A DNA stretch of 64,000 nt from Motiliproteus sp963974645 (GCA_963974645.1 CAXBEA010000002.1:1-64000); one strand, 5' to 3'; shown: positions 49,906-59,634, counted from the first letter of the stretch. The notes: generated by a model not told the origin, from the letters alone. Program-made: numbers and translations.

Positions 49906-50934
49906 TTAGTATCTAAGTTGAAACAAACCCTTCCAATCGATCAGCAGGTCTTCAAGTAACAGCCGTTCGTTGGGATTATTTCGACTCATCAAATAGTGAC
50001 GATATTGCTGTATTCTATCAGCGAATTCAAATATCTGCTGCGCGGATAGGCGCTGGCTCAGGGCGATAATCATCTTTTTTGCGGTTAAACTGTTAATGCA
50101 GTCGGGATCCTGGGTCGATTGAAAACGAATGAGATCCTGGACCAGCGTCAACCACCAATCGAGTAGATCGAGCAATCGAACCTTGGCTAACTTTTCAGCC
50201 GCCTGAGTGCTGCTACCCTCACCCGTAACCGCCTGTTTCAGGGCTTGATAGAGAGCCTTGCGCTGCTCAGCACTGTCATTCTGCAACAGCTCGAGTGCGG
50301 CCAGGGGTGCACCTGCAGCGAGATTCAACAGCTCGGTTAAATCGCCTTCATAATCAGTTTGCTGCTTTATCCAATCGAGGGCTTGCGGCTGATCTGGATG
50401 ATTCAAATAGAGCGCCTGACAACGGCTGCGAATAGTCGCTACGATGCGCCCAGGAAGGTGACTGTAAAGCGCAAACAGGGTTTTACCACCCGGTTCTTCC
50501 AGTACTTTTAACAGCGCATTAGCTGCGTTGATATTCATCGCCTCCGCAGGGCCGAGTACCACAACGCGATAACCACCCTGTTGTGCAGACAGCGTAATCG
50601 TAGAGACCAGGTCACGTATCTGATCGACCTTGATCGGCTTGCCCAGCCCTTCGGGGGCAATTTCAACCAGATCAGGATGACTGCCCTGGGCGTTCAGCAG
50701 GCAGCTCTTGCAATGCCCGCAACTGACGAGCAACTCCGCTTGCTGCTGCGGTTGCTGACAGAGTAGATACTGACCCAGCGCTTTGGAAAACTGCGCCTTG
50801 CCCAGCCCAGGTTCACCACAGAGCAACAAGGCATGCGGCAGACGCTGCTGCTGATGCTGTTCGGTCAAGCGCTGCCAGAGTTGATGCTGCCAGGGCAGAA
50901 CGGACTGTAGCTGGGAGACGGGATCAACGTCCAT
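49906..50934 (-). CDS. holB: DNA polymerase III subunit delta'
   Basis: 342 residues. AAA+ clamp-loader subunit: LLLCGEPGLGKAQFSKAL (Walker A-like), zinc module CGHCKSCLLNAQGSHPD, GGYRVVVLGPAEAMNINAANALLKVLEEP and the sensor region IRSRCQALYL. Start overlaps the end of tmk by 11 bases. Part of the clamp-loading complex. Confidence 0.92.
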   Translation of the reverse strand: MDVDPVSQLQSVLPWQHQLWQRLTEQHQQQRLPHALLLCGEPGLGKAQFSKALGQYLLCQQPQQQAELLVSCGHCKSCLLNAQGSHPDLVEIAPEGLGKPIKVDQIRDLVSTITLSAQQGGYRVVVLGPAEAMNINAANALLKVLEEPGGKTLFALYSHLPGRIVATIRSRCQALYLNHPDQPQALDWIKQQTDYEGDLTELLNLAAGAPLAALELLQNDSAEQRKALYQALKQAVTGEGSSTQAAEKLAKVRLLDLLDWWLTLVQDLIRFQSTQDPDCINSLTAKKMIIALSQRLSAQQIFEFADRIQQYRHYLMSRNNPNERLLLEDLLIDWKGLFQLRY

Positions 50935-51559
50935 GATTAAAAAACTCCTGCATCACCTGGCTGATCTGCTGCTGAACATCTACTAGAGGTTTGGCTGCAT
51001 CGATGATTCTAAAACGCCCAGGTTCGGCATTCGCGCGTTCAAGATAGGCGCTGCGAACACGCTCAAAAAAGGCTAGCTGTTCCTGTTCGAAGCGGTCCAG
51101 ATCACCCCGCTGTCTTGCGCGCGCCATCCCAACATCAACCGGCACATCGAGCAACAGGGTCAGATCGGGGCGCAGATCGCCCTGCACCAACTGCTCTAAC
51201 TGGAGAATTCGAGCTCGATCAAGATTACGCCCCCCGCCCTGATAGGCAAAAGTGGCATCGGTGAAGCGATCGCAGAGTACCCAACGCCCCGCTGACAACG
51301 CGGGGACGATGACTTGCGACAGGTGCTGCGCACGGGCGGCAAACATCAGCAATAGTTCACAATCACTGCTGACCGGCTCTTCACGCTCGACCAGCAATAA
51401 AGTGCGTATCTGTTCGGCCAGAGGTGTGCCGCCCGGCTCACGAGTCTCCACAAAGTCGATTTGCTGCAGCCGTAATAGGCTGCGCAGGTATTCAATATTG
51501 GTACTCTTACCGACCCCTTCACCGCCTTCGATGGTGATGAATTTCCCATTAACTGACAT
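50924..51559 (-). CDS. tmk: Thymidylate kinase
   Basis: 211 residues. P-loop EGGEGVGKSTN, TREPGGTPLAEQIR, DRFTDATFAYQGGGR and the LID Arg-rich RARQRGDLDRFEQEQLAFFERVR. Converts dTMP to dTDP. Start abuts the mltG stop (one-base overlap) and the end overlaps holB. Confidence 0.94.
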   Translation of the reverse strand: MSVNGKFITIEGGEGVGKSTNIEYLRSLLRLQQIDFVETREPGGTPLAEQIRTLLLVEREEPVSSDCELLLMFAARAQHLSQVIVPALSAGRWVLCDRFTDATFAYQGGGRNLDRARILQLEQLVQGDLRPDLTLLLDVPVDVGMARARQRGDLDRFEQEQLAFFERVRSAYLERANAEPGRFRIIDAAKPLVDVQQQISQVMQEFFNHGR

Positions 51560-52641
51560 TAGTTTTCACTCTGTGCTTTTTCGGGTATCGCCGCTTCAGC
51601 CTCGACCGCTGGAGAAGATTGATAATCTTTGCGCCGCTGCTGCCGCTGGAAACGTGTTACGGCACGATTGTGTGCTTCAAACGTCGCCGAAAACTGATGA
51701 CTGCCGTCCCCTTTGGCGACAAAGTACAGCGCATCGCCCGATTCAGGATGGAGTGCAGCCCGGATCGCAGCACGGCCTGGATTGGCGATAGGGGTGGGCG
51801 GTAGGCCATGAATTCGGTAGGTGTTGTAGGCTGTATGCCGATTCAGGTCGGCACGGGTGATATTACCCGTATAGCCCTCCCCCATCCCGTAGATCACGGT
51901 CGGATCGGTCTGTAGCCGCATCTTCTTGTCTAATCGGCGGGTAAAGACGCCCGCTATCGCCGGGCGCTCGAACGCCGCGCCGGTCTCTTTCTCAACAATA
52001 GAGGCTAGGATCAGCGCCTCGTAAGGGCTACTGAGCGGTAACTTGTCGGCACGCTCCGCCCACTCCTGTTCGAGCAACCTTTGCATCGATTGATAGGCAC
52101 GCTGCAGAATCTGTCGATCCGTGGTGCCGCGGCTAAAGCGATAAGTATCGGGATAGATCCAACCCTCGGCGGAGTTTTCGATCCCCAGTAGTTGAGCAAT
52201 ACTCTGGGGGTCGGTCTTCTCAAGCGTTGTCAGAATCTGGGGGTGTGCCTGCAACGATGCAATAAGCTCCTGTACGGTTTTACCCTCAACCAGGGTAACC
52301 TGATAACTGACAACCTCACCTTGGACCATCATCTGCAGTAGTGCTGCATGATTCAATCCAGGTTCAAGACGGTATTCGCCCGCTTGGATACGGTGAGCCA
52401 GGTTGTTGTGACGCGCATACAGACGTAGCAACAGCGGCTGGTCGACAAACCCGCGCTCAACCAACTGATTGACCACCGCTCTGAAACTACTTCCCGGCGC
52501 AACCAGCAACTGCTGAGGTTCGTTCAATAGCAAGGGTTGCTCACCAAGCACCTTAAGCTTGGATTGGCCAAAATAAGCGGCAACAGCAACGACCACCAGT
52601 AGCAACAAAAGGCCTATCAACAGATGCTTCAGGACTCGCAT
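51559..52641 (-). CDS. mltG: Endolytic murein transglycosylase MltG
   Basis: 360 residues. One N-terminal membrane helix (about 5-24), a LysM-like region (about 45-110), then the YceG catalytic domain. Catalytic Glu in SIVEKETGAAFERPAIAGVFTRRLDKKMRLQTDPTVIYG, followed by NTYRIHGLPPTPIANPGRAAIRAALHP. Cuts nascent glycan strands. Overlaps pabC by 13 bases. Confidence 0.93.
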   Translation of the reverse strand: MRVLKHLLIGLLLLLVVVAVAAYFGQSKLKVLGEQPLLLNEPQQLLVAPGSSFRAVVNQLVERGFVDQPLLLRLYARHNNLAHRIQAGEYRLEPGLNHAALLQMMVQGEVVSYQVTLVEGKTVQELIASLQAHPQILTTLEKTDPQSIAQLLGIENSAEGWIYPDTYRFSRGTTDRQILQRAYQSMQRLLEQEWAERADKLPLSSPYEALILASIVEKETGAAFERPAIAGVFTRRLDKKMRLQTDPTVIYGMGEGYTGNITRADLNRHTAYNTYRIHGLPPTPIANPGRAAIRAALHPESGDALYFVAKGDGSHQFSATFEAHNRAVTRFQRQQRRKDYQSSPAVEAEAAIPEKAQSEN

Positions 52642-53462
52642 CGTCTAGCCTCAACCAGCCACTGCTTGACGGATTCAATCATAGGGGAAAGAGGAATAGC
52701 ACGACCCGCGCAGCCACGTACGGGTAATACGCCAAAGCCCGTATTGGTGACAAACGCGCCCTCGGCGTCAAACAGATCATCAACACTGAGCGCTTGCTCA
52801 ATCACCTCGACGCTATTTCTTTCGGCCCAGTCAATAATCACCGATCGAACAACGCCCGCCACTCCGCATTGATCCAAGAGTGGCGTTAGCAGTTGTGGCC
52901 CCCGAACCAAGAACAGATTACTCATCGTGCCTTCAATTAAACGATTTTGAATATCGCACACCAAGCCCTCAGGGTACTGATCCTGCCATTCACGCCTGGC
53001 CAAGACCTGCTCCAAGCGATTCAAATGTTTAATGCCTGCCAACAAGGGGTTAAGCCCCAGCCGGGTACGGCACAGATAGAGTTCACAGCCTTGCTGATAC
53101 CAGTGCTGTGGATACTCAGTAGCAGCTGAGATCATCAGCAACCGATTGGGTGAGAGTGGTTCAGCAACCCGATAACCGCGTCCACCGGCACCCCGCGTCA
53201 CAATCAGCTTCAGGATGGCCTGTTCTCGACCGCGACAAAGCTGCCCAATCTCACTCCTTAAACAATCGATTAAAGACTGATCAGTGGGTATTCCAAGGCG
53301 CTTTAACCCCTGATAAAGACGATCCAGATGACGCTGCAACAGCAGCGGTTTCTCGGCCTCGATGCGCAGTGTTTCAAAGACGCCATCACCGTAGCTTAGG
53401 CCTCGGTCATAGAGACTGAGCTGGGCGCAAGGCTGACCGTTAACCAGAGTATTATTCATCAA
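52629..53462 (-). CDS. pabC: Aminodeoxychorismate lyase
   Basis: 277 residues. Class IV PLP aminotransferase fold: YDRGLSYGDGVFETLRIE at the N-terminus, the PLP Lys in LAGIKHLNRLEQVLAR and EGTMSNLFLVRGPQLLTP. Makes p-aminobenzoate for folate. Overlaps mltG and starts 36 bases after fabF. Confidence 0.92.
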   Translation of the reverse strand: MMNNTLVNGQPCAQLSLYDRGLSYGDGVFETLRIEAEKPLLLQRHLDRLYQGLKRLGIPTDQSLIDCLRSEIGQLCRGREQAILKLIVTRGAGGRGYRVAEPLSPNRLLMISAATEYPQHWYQQGCELYLCRTRLGLNPLLAGIKHLNRLEQVLARREWQDQYPEGLVCDIQNRLIEGTMSNLFLVRGPQLLTPLLDQCGVAGVVRSVIIDWAERNSVEVIEQALSVDDLFDAEGAFVTNTGFGVLPVRGCAGRAIPLSPMIESVKQWLVEARRCES

Positions 53463-53498
53463 AAAAAGAAACGGGCTGCGGATGCAAGCCTGTATGCC

Positions 53499-54740
53499 TT
53501 AAGAGAGACGCTTGAACACCAAGGTACCGTTGGTACCACCAAACCCAAACGAATTGGACATCGCCACGTTGATCTCCGCTTCCTGGGCGCTGTGAGCCAC
53601 ATAATTCAAATCACAGCCTTCAGACGGGTTATCCAAATTGATCGTCGGCGGCGCGACCTGATCGCGGATCGCCAACACACTAAAGATCGCCTCAACCGCA
53701 CCCGCAGCACCTAGCAGATGTCCAATCATCGATTTGGTTGAGCTCATTCGAACCTTCAATGCACTATCACCTAAGACGCGCTTTGCCGCATTGGATTCTG
53801 CGATATCTCCGGCAGGCGTCGAGGTACCGTGGGCGTTGATATAATTCACTTGATCTGGATTAAGACCGCTATCTTTGATCGCATTGGCCATCGATGCAGC
53901 GGCGCCACGGCCATCTTCAGGCGGAGAGGTCATATGGTAAGCATCACCGCTCATACCGAACCCGGCCAACTCCGCATAGATGTTGGCACCGCGACGCTTA
54001 GCGTGCTCGTACTCTTCCAGCACCATGATGCCGGCGCCATCACTGAGCACAAAACCATCTCGATCCCGATCCCAGGGACGACTGGCAGCCTGAGGGTTGT
54101 CATTACGTTTGGATAACGCCCGAGCGGCAGCAAACCCACCTAATCCCAAAGGCGTCGTCGCCATTTCAGCACCACCTGCAACCATCACATCGGCATCACC
54201 ATAAGCGATCATCCGTGCGGCAGAACCTATATTGTGCGTCCCTGTGGTGCAGGCGGTAACGATAGCGATATTCGGACCCTTAAAACCATAACGAATAGAC
54301 AGGTTGCCAGCGATCATATTGATAATGCTGCCGGGCACAAAAAACGGGGAGATCTTGCGCGGACCTCCCTTTTCAAGAATAGAGTGATTTTTTTCGATCA
54401 GCGGCAGACCGCCAATTCCAGAACCCACCGCCAGACCGATTCGATCGGCATTAGCTTCGGTGACAATCAACCCGGAGTCTTCAATCGCCTGAACACCTGC
54501 GGCCATACCATATTGGATGAAAAAATCCATTTTGCGGGCATCTTTAGGATCCATATAATCAGCCGCATCGAAGCCTTTGATAGAGCCACCAAAGGTCGTG
54601 GTATACGCCGATACATCAAAATGCTCGATAGGACCTATACCGCTATTACCCTTAACGATATTTTCCCACGTCTCTTTGACCGTGTTTCCAACAGGGGTCA
54701 ACAGTCCCATGCCGGTAACAACTACTCTTCTCCGAGACAT
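53499..54740 (-). CDS. fabF: 3-oxoacyl-ACP synthase II
   Basis: 413 residues from the ATG at 54740 (GGAG seven bases upstream). Thiolase-fold condensing enzyme with catalytic Cys164 in VTACTTGTHNIG, His in NAHGTSTPAGD and His in MIGHLLGAAGAVEA. Elongates acyl-ACP, including C16:1 to C18:1. A terminator-like hairpin lies between acpP and this gene. Confidence 0.95.
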   Translation of the reverse strand: MSRRRVVVTGMGLLTPVGNTVKETWENIVKGNSGIGPIEHFDVSAYTTTFGGSIKGFDAADYMDPKDARKMDFFIQYGMAAGVQAIEDSGLIVTEANADRIGLAVGSGIGGLPLIEKNHSILEKGGPRKISPFFVPGSIINMIAGNLSIRYGFKGPNIAIVTACTTGTHNIGSAARMIAYGDADVMVAGGAEMATTPLGLGGFAAARALSKRNDNPQAASRPWDRDRDGFVLSDGAGIMVLEEYEHAKRRGANIYAELAGFGMSGDAYHMTSPPEDGRGAAASMANAIKDSGLNPDQVNYINAHGTSTPAGDIAESNAAKRVLGDSALKVRMSSTKSMIGHLLGAAGAVEAIFSVLAIRDQVAPPTINLDNPSEGCDLNYVAHSAQEAEINVAMSNSFGFGGTNGTLVFKRLS

Positions 54741-54773
54741 CGCAATCTCCATCAAATATTTTTAATAGGCAAA

Positions 54774-54812
54774 TAAAAAGCCGCCCTATGTAAACATAGC
54801 AGCGGCTTTCTG
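54774..54812 (-). terminator. Terminator/attenuator between acpP and fabF
   Basis: On the minus strand AAAGCCGC…CTATG-TTTA-CATAG…GCGGCTTT is followed by TTATTT. This is a strong stem placed after acpP, so it probably reduces read-through into fabF and helps keep acyl carrier protein in excess. Confidence 0.8.
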
Positions 54813-54829
54813 GAACAGCGTGTTACTGC

Positions 54830-55063
54830 TTACTGGTTAGCTGTAACGTAAGCGATTGCCAGTTTAACAGTAGTGATCTTTTCAGCTTCTTCATCAGGAA
54901 TTTCAGTTTCAAATTCCTCTTCCAAAGCCATAACAAGCTCAACAGTGTCGAGGGAATCAGCGCCTAAATCTTCAACAAAAGAGGCTTCATTGGTAACTTC
55001 TTCTTCTTTTACGCCCAGCTGCTCGGCAACAATCTTTTTTACGCGCTCTTCAATAGTACTCAT
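54830..55063 (-). CDS. acpP: Acyl carrier protein
   Basis: 77 residues, very acidic. The phosphopantetheine Ser37 is in GADSLDTVELVMALEEEF. Carries growing acyl chains. AGGAAAAAC lies just upstream of the ATG. Codon use is markedly optimal, as expected for an abundant protein. Confidence 0.97.
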   Translation of the reverse strand: MSTIEERVKKIVAEQLGVKEEEVTNEASFVEDLGADSLDTVELVMALEEEFETEIPDEEAEKITTVKLAIAYVTANQ

Positions 55064-55218
55064 AGTTTTTCCTGCTTGTTATGAACGACTTATTCAGCGA
55101 TGTTGTTAGAAAATCTCTTTCAACACTACCGAGTTAAATTGGTCACCTCTCCGCCTATAGGCTGGATGATGGGGACATTATCAACATATTCGGCAAAAAA
55201 ACAATTCCCCTAGGAGAA

Positions 55219-55962
55219 TTAGGCCATGTACATGCCGCCGTTGACGTGAATAGTATCACCGGTGACATACCCGCCAGCCTCGCTAGCCAAGAAACCAACC
55301 ACAGCCGCGACCTCTTCAGGTGCTCCGAGTCGATTCAACGGTATCTGACTTTTAAGCTTTTCTTTATGCTCTTCTGCCAAACCACTGGTCATATCGGTAT
55401 CAATAAATCCAGGCGCAACAGAATTGACCGTGATATTACGCGAAGCGACCTCTCTAGCCAATGCCCGACTGAAACCTTCGACGCCCGCTTTAGCGGCAGC
55501 ATAGTTACACTGACCACCATTACCCATAGAGGCGACCACCGAACTGACGTTGATAATTCGCCCCCAGCGCGCCTTGGTCATGCCACGCAAGCAAGCCTTG
55601 GATACACGGTAGATCGAACTCAGATTGGTATTTAACACCGCATCCCACTCATCCGCCTTCATCCGCATCAGGATGTTATCTCGAGTGATCCCAGCGTTAT
55701 TAACAACAATGGCAATCGCACCAAACTCAGTCTGGACTTGGCCTATAACGGCATCGACAGATTCCTGCGAAGCCACGTCCAAGAGCAACCCCTTACCCTG
55801 AATACCCGCATCGGCCAGATGCTGAGTGATAGATAACGCACCCGCTTCACTGGTCGCCGTACCAACAACAACAACACCCTGCCGACCGAGCTCTAGTGAA
55901 ATCGCCTTGCCAATTCCACGTGTCGCACCGGTGACTAACGCAATCTTTCCTTCTATGCTCAT
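55219..55962 (-). CDS. fabG: 3-oxoacyl-ACP reductase
   Basis: 247 residues. Short-chain dehydrogenase with TGATRGIG (11-18), NNAG (88-91) and the catalytic Ser140, Tyr154 and Lys158 (INVSSVV, CNYAAAKAG). NADPH-dependent reduction step of fatty acid synthesis. C-terminal GGYVTGDTIHVNGGMYMA is typical. Confidence 0.95.
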   Translation of the reverse strand: MSIEGKIALVTGATRGIGKAISLELGRQGVVVVGTATSEAGALSITQHLADAGIQGKGLLLDVASQESVDAVIGQVQTEFGAIAIVVNNAGITRDNILMRMKADEWDAVLNTNLSSIYRVSKACLRGMTKARWGRIINVSSVVASMGNGGQCNYAAAKAGVEGFSRALAREVASRNITVNSVAPGFIDTDMTSGLAEEHKEKLKSQIPLNRLGAPEEVAAVVGFLASEAGGYVTGDTIHVNGGMYMA

Positions 55963-55994
55963 TTTACGCTCCGATATATCATTCTATTTGGCGC

Positions 55995-56927
55995 TTAGCG
56001 CCCTAGCGCCGTATTCAAACCCGCAACATCATTAATGGCTGCAACCGATAAACCACGCTGTATCCTTTTATTAAGTCCGGACAATACCTTTCCAGGACCA
56101 CACTCAATCAGAGTTTGAACCCCCTGCCCAGCCATCGCATTTACCGTATCGGTCCAAAGCACCGGACTATACAACTGAGCAATTAAATTGAGCTTTATCT
56201 CTTCGATCGAATCTGCAACGCAGGCTTTTACATTCTGCACTACAGGAATCTGAGGCATTTGAAACACAATCGACTCAAGCGCCGTTGCCAAGCGCACGGC
56301 AGCTGGCTGCATCAACGCACAGTGCGAGGGGACACTCACGGGCAATTCAATGGCGCGCTTAGCCCCTGCCTCCTTGCATAATACGATTGCACGGGCCACA
56401 GCGTCGGCCTCACCGGCAATAACAACCTGCCCCGGCGAGTTATAGTTGACCGCAGAAACGACCGACCCCTGTGCAGCATCAGCACACGCCTGCTCAATCA
56501 ACGCATCGTCCAACCCCAGCACAGCAGCCATTGCGCCTACACCCGCAGGCACCGCCGCCTGCATAAACTGGCCACGCTTTTCGACCAACGCAATACCATC
56601 TTGCAATGACAAAGCGCCTGAACAAACCAAAGCCGTATACTCGCCCAGACTATGCCCAGCCAATAGCCCGGGCTGCTCGCCGCCTTGTTGTAACCATAAA
56701 CGCCAAAGCGCCACACCCGCCGCTAACAATGCAGGCTGGGTTTTATCCGTACTATTGAGTTCCGCCTCCGGACCATCCTGGACCAAAGACCAGAGATCAT
56801 ATCCCAGCACCGTACTCGCTTCGGCAAAAGTTTCTTCGATCAATGGATGCTGCTGAGCCAGCTCCGACAACATGGTTAACTGCTGTGAGCCTTGACCCGG
56901 AAAAACGAAACCCAGTGTTTGATTCAT
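55995..56927 (-). CDS. fabD: Malonyl-CoA:ACP transacylase
   Basis: 310 residues. GFVFPGQGSQ at the N-terminus, nucleophile Ser93 in GHSLGEYTALV, the Arg in ALVEKRGQFMQAA and the His in VPSHCALMQPA. Loads malonyl groups onto ACP. Follows plsX after 245 bases, with no fabH between them. Confidence 0.95.
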   Translation of the reverse strand: MNQTLGFVFPGQGSQQLTMLSELAQQHPLIEETFAEASTVLGYDLWSLVQDGPEAELNSTDKTQPALLAAGVALWRLWLQQGGEQPGLLAGHSLGEYTALVCSGALSLQDGIALVEKRGQFMQAAVPAGVGAMAAVLGLDDALIEQACADAAQGSVVSAVNYNSPGQVVIAGEADAVARAIVLCKEAGAKRAIELPVSVPSHCALMQPAAVRLATALESIVFQMPQIPVVQNVKACVADSIEEIKLNLIAQLYSPVLWTDTVNAMAGQGVQTLIECGPGKVLSGLNKRIQRGLSVAAINDVAGLNTALGR

Positions 56928-57114
56928 GAAATCCCCATAGATAGAAAATGGCAGTGCAACCTGCCCACTAGTTTAATGTGACCCGTGTTATACAACCCAG
57001 TCGACCAAGCAACCGCATCAATTCAATACCCTGCAGCAGCCAACTTCAACCAACCATGCCAGATAATCTAAGCTCACGCGATGACCTAGATACTCGGGTA
57101 TAAAGCGTCCGAGG

Positions 57115-57186
57115 TATAAACTATCTGACCTAAACTATTTGACCTAAACTATCTGGCCTAAACCGACCGAGCCTAAACAATCTGCC
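57115..57186. repeat. Degenerate 14-bp tandem repeat overlapping the plsX stop
   Basis: CTAAACTATCTGAC-like units occur about five times (57115-57186). The leftmost copies are nearly identical and those nearer plsX have diverged. The copy CTAAACAATCTGCC contains the plsX stop codon and its last three codons, so the array looks like duplications of the gene's end that extended downstream. Confidence 0.8.
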
Positions 57187-58177
57187 CGAGCTTTGCGTTA
57201 ATCAACCCGGGCACATCCCGCAGAACCTCCGCCTGCGCCTGCGCTATCGCGTAACCAAAACATTCGCGGGTTGCCGATCCGTGACTTTTAACTACGATCC
57301 CCTGAAGCCCCAACAAACTAGCCCCGTTACGCCGCGAAGGATCCAGCTGCTGCTTGAGCTGATTTAAGACCGGCATAGCCAGCAATCCTACAACTTTTCG
57401 ATACCAACTGCTGTTGAAGGACTGCTTGAGCTGCTCAGCAATCAATCGCGCAAGCCCCTCACTGCTTTTTAAGGCTACATTTCCGACAAAACCATCACAG
57501 ACCACCACATCAGCTTTGCCTGAGTAGATATCATTACCCTCGATATAGCCGATATAATTCAAGGCGGCATGCTCTCTTAGCAACCGGGATGCAAGCTTAA
57601 CCTGCTCATTCCCCTTGACCTCTTCCACACCGACATTAAGCAGCGCAACCCGAGGGGCCTCAACCTCATCTAAAGCCTCTGCCAATGCAGCCCCCATTAA
57701 CGCAAACTGAAACAGATGTTCCGCGCTACAATCCACATTGGCACCCAAATCAAGCATATAGCAGTGCCCTTTGCGGGTAGGAATGGTTGTTGCGATGGCG
57801 GGACGATCGATACCTGGATGCATATGAAGAAGATAGCGTCCCATCGCCATTAGCGCACCTGTATTTCCGGCACAAACACAGGCATCGGCGCGCCCTTCAG
57901 CCACCAGCTTGACAGCGCGATACATCGAAGAGTCTTTACCCTTACGCAACGCAACAGAAGGCTTAGCTGTCATGGTTATAACAGACTGGGTTGCTTCTAT
58001 ACAAAGCTGGCCGGAATACCGAGCGGGCAGATAGGATTCGATCTGGACAGGATCACCCACCAGGATCAAACAGGTATCGGGATGTAAAGCAGAGAAATCG
58101 AGTGCGGCGGGAACAGCTACACGGGGACCGAAGTCCCCGCTCATCACATCTACTGCAAGAGTGCAGCGAGTGACCAA
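57173..58177 (-). CDS. plsX: Phosphate acyltransferase PlsX
   Basis: 334 residues from a TTG start at 58177, three bases past the rpmF stop; the family start (TLAVDVMSGDFGPRVAVPAAL) follows directly. Other signatures: ALRKGKDSSMYRAVKLVAEGRADACVCAGNTGALMAMG and VVVCDGFVGNVALKSSEGLA. Makes acyl-phosphate from acyl-ACP for phospholipid synthesis. Confidence 0.94.
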   Translation of the reverse strand: MVTRCTLAVDVMSGDFGPRVAVPAALDFSALHPDTCLILVGDPVQIESYLPARYSGQLCIEATQSVITMTAKPSVALRKGKDSSMYRAVKLVAEGRADACVCAGNTGALMAMGRYLLHMHPGIDRPAIATTIPTRKGHCYMLDLGANVDCSAEHLFQFALMGAALAEALDEVEAPRVALLNVGVEEVKGNEQVKLASRLLREHAALNYIGYIEGNDIYSGKADVVVCDGFVGNVALKSSEGLARLIAEQLKQSFNSSWYRKVVGLLAMPVLNQLKQQLDPSRRNGASLLGLQGIVVKSHGSATRECFGYAIAQAQAEVLRDVPGLINAKLGQIV

Positions 58178-58180
58178 TGG

Positions 58181-58360
58181 TTACTCAGCGTCTTTAGCGA
58201 TAACCTGGCGACCACGGTAGAAACCATCATCGGTCACATGGTGACGACGATGAACTTCACCGGTGGTGCTGTCTTGAGACAGTGTGGGTGCAGTCAATGC
58301 ATCGTGTGAACGACGCTGACCACGGCGTGAACGTGTAACTTTACTCTTCTGAACAGCCAT
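58181..58360 (-). CDS. rpmF: 50S ribosomal protein L32
   Basis: 59 residues: MAVQKSKVTRSRRGQRRSHD, then ALTAPTLSQDSTTGEVHRRHHVTDDGFYRG, the classic L32 sequence. Basic and short. Lies between yceD (18 bases upstream) and plsX, the near-universal arrangement in gammaproteobacteria. Confidence 0.97.
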   Translation of the reverse strand: MAVQKSKVTRSRRGQRRSHDALTAPTLSQDSTTGEVHRRHHVTDDGFYRGRQVIAKDAE

Positions 58361-58378
58361 GACTACGCAGCTCCTGAT

Positions 58379-58897
58379 CTAGTGTTTATTGGCCTTAAGT
58401 TGGGCCAGTACGTTAAATGGGTTTTTCCTATCGTTGTCACCAGACTGCACCACGGCTTCGCCGTATTCAGTCTTAACGACACAATCCTGATGCTGAGCTA
58501 TCAGCGGCAAGGTCAAAATAAGCTCCTCTTCAACCAACTGATAGAGATCTTGCCTAGGCTCATTGACGATATAGGGATCGTAATAACGAGGAAGCTGCTT
58601 GGCGGCTTCATCATCAGCGACGATACCCAAATTCATCTCGGCTTCAAGTTCAAGCGTGACCGGTTCCAGACAGCGCTGACAAAGCATTTTTACCCTGGTG
58701 GTAGCACGCCCTTTGATATAACGAATACGCTCTTCATCAACACCAAAAACCATACTAACATTGGCAACTCCATCACTATCAACAAGATAGCCACTCAATC
58801 GTTCCAACTTATCGAGCTTCACAGTGCCGTCAATAATTCGACCCTGATCGGCAGCCTGGCGAGAATCAATTGTGATGGGTAATGAGGCCTTCAACAT
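58379..58897 (-). CDS. yceD: 23S rRNA accumulation protein YceD (DUF177)
   Basis: 172 residues. The DUF177 core includes KGRATTRVKMLCQRCLEPVTLELEAEM with the paired Cys, then LYQLVEEELILTLPLIAQHQDC. Required for normal 23S rRNA levels in enteric bacteria. First gene of the fatty-acid cluster, divergent from maf. Confidence 0.93.
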   Translation of the reverse strand: MLKASLPITIDSRQAADQGRIIDGTVKLDKLERLSGYLVDSDGVANVSMVFGVDEERIRYIKGRATTRVKMLCQRCLEPVTLELEAEMNLGIVADDEAAKQLPRYYDPYIVNEPRQDLYQLVEEELILTLPLIAQHQDCVVKTEYGEAVVQSGDNDRKNPFNVLAQLKANKH

Positions 58898-59003
58898 AAG
58901 CGCGACATAATAGGGATCTAGGCTGTTAGTGTAAAGAGATCATCAATAAAAAAGATTACTATTAGCCTCTCCCTGACTAACCTATAAATTCCGGATTAAA
59001 AGC

Positions 59004-59582
59004 ATGCGTCGATTGATACTCGCATCCACATCTTCATTTAGAAAATCTCTGCTCGAAAAACTGCAGCTGAGATTTAGTTGCCAGGCGCCTGATATAGACG
59101 AAACGCCTAACCATGATGAATCCGCTGAAGCACTGGTACAACGCCTGGCTCAGGCCAAGGCCGAGAAAATTGGCTCCACCACTCCTGATGCGCTGATCAT
59201 CGGCTCAGATCAGGTCGCTGTCTTCAATGGACATATTATTGGCAAACCGCACAATCACAATCGAGCGACCGAGCAACTTCGCGCCTGTAGCGGCCAAGTA
59301 ATCACCTTCTATACAGGACTCTGTCTACACGACAGCAACAGCGGAAAATCTGAGCGGATCTGCGACCTATTCAGGGTTCACTTTAGGCCCCTCAGCGACG
59401 ACCAGATAGAACGTTACCTGCAACGCGAGCAACCCTACCAGTGCGCAGGCAGCTTTATGGCAGAAGGCCTAGGCATCAGTCTGTTCAAAAAACTCGAAGG
59501 CGACGACCCCAACACCCTGGTAGGGTTACCCTTGATTCGTTTGATCGAACTGCTGCACCGCCAGGGGATAGAGATCCCCTGA
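59004..59582 (+). CDS. yceF: Maf-type nucleotide pyrophosphatase (YceF-like)
   Basis: 192 residues. LILASTSSFRKSLLEKL at the start, DETP, the GSDQV motif at about 68-72, GKP and CAGSFMAEGLGISLF. The layout matches the YceF subgroup, which hydrolyses m7GTP-type modified nucleotides. Divergent from yceD, the conserved arrangement. Confidence 0.92.
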   Translation: MRRLILASTSSFRKSLLEKLQLRFSCQAPDIDETPNHDESAEALVQRLAQAKAEKIGSTTPDALIIGSDQVAVFNGHIIGKPHNHNRATEQLRACSGQVITFYTGLCLHDSNSGKSERICDLFRVHFRPLSDDQIERYLQREQPYQCAGSFMAEGLGISLFKKLEGDDPNTLVGLPLIRLIELLHRQGIEIP

Positions 59583-59634
59583 ACGGCCGCTGACACCTAT
59601 CAACGATTAAAACCTAAACGAAAACGCCATCACG

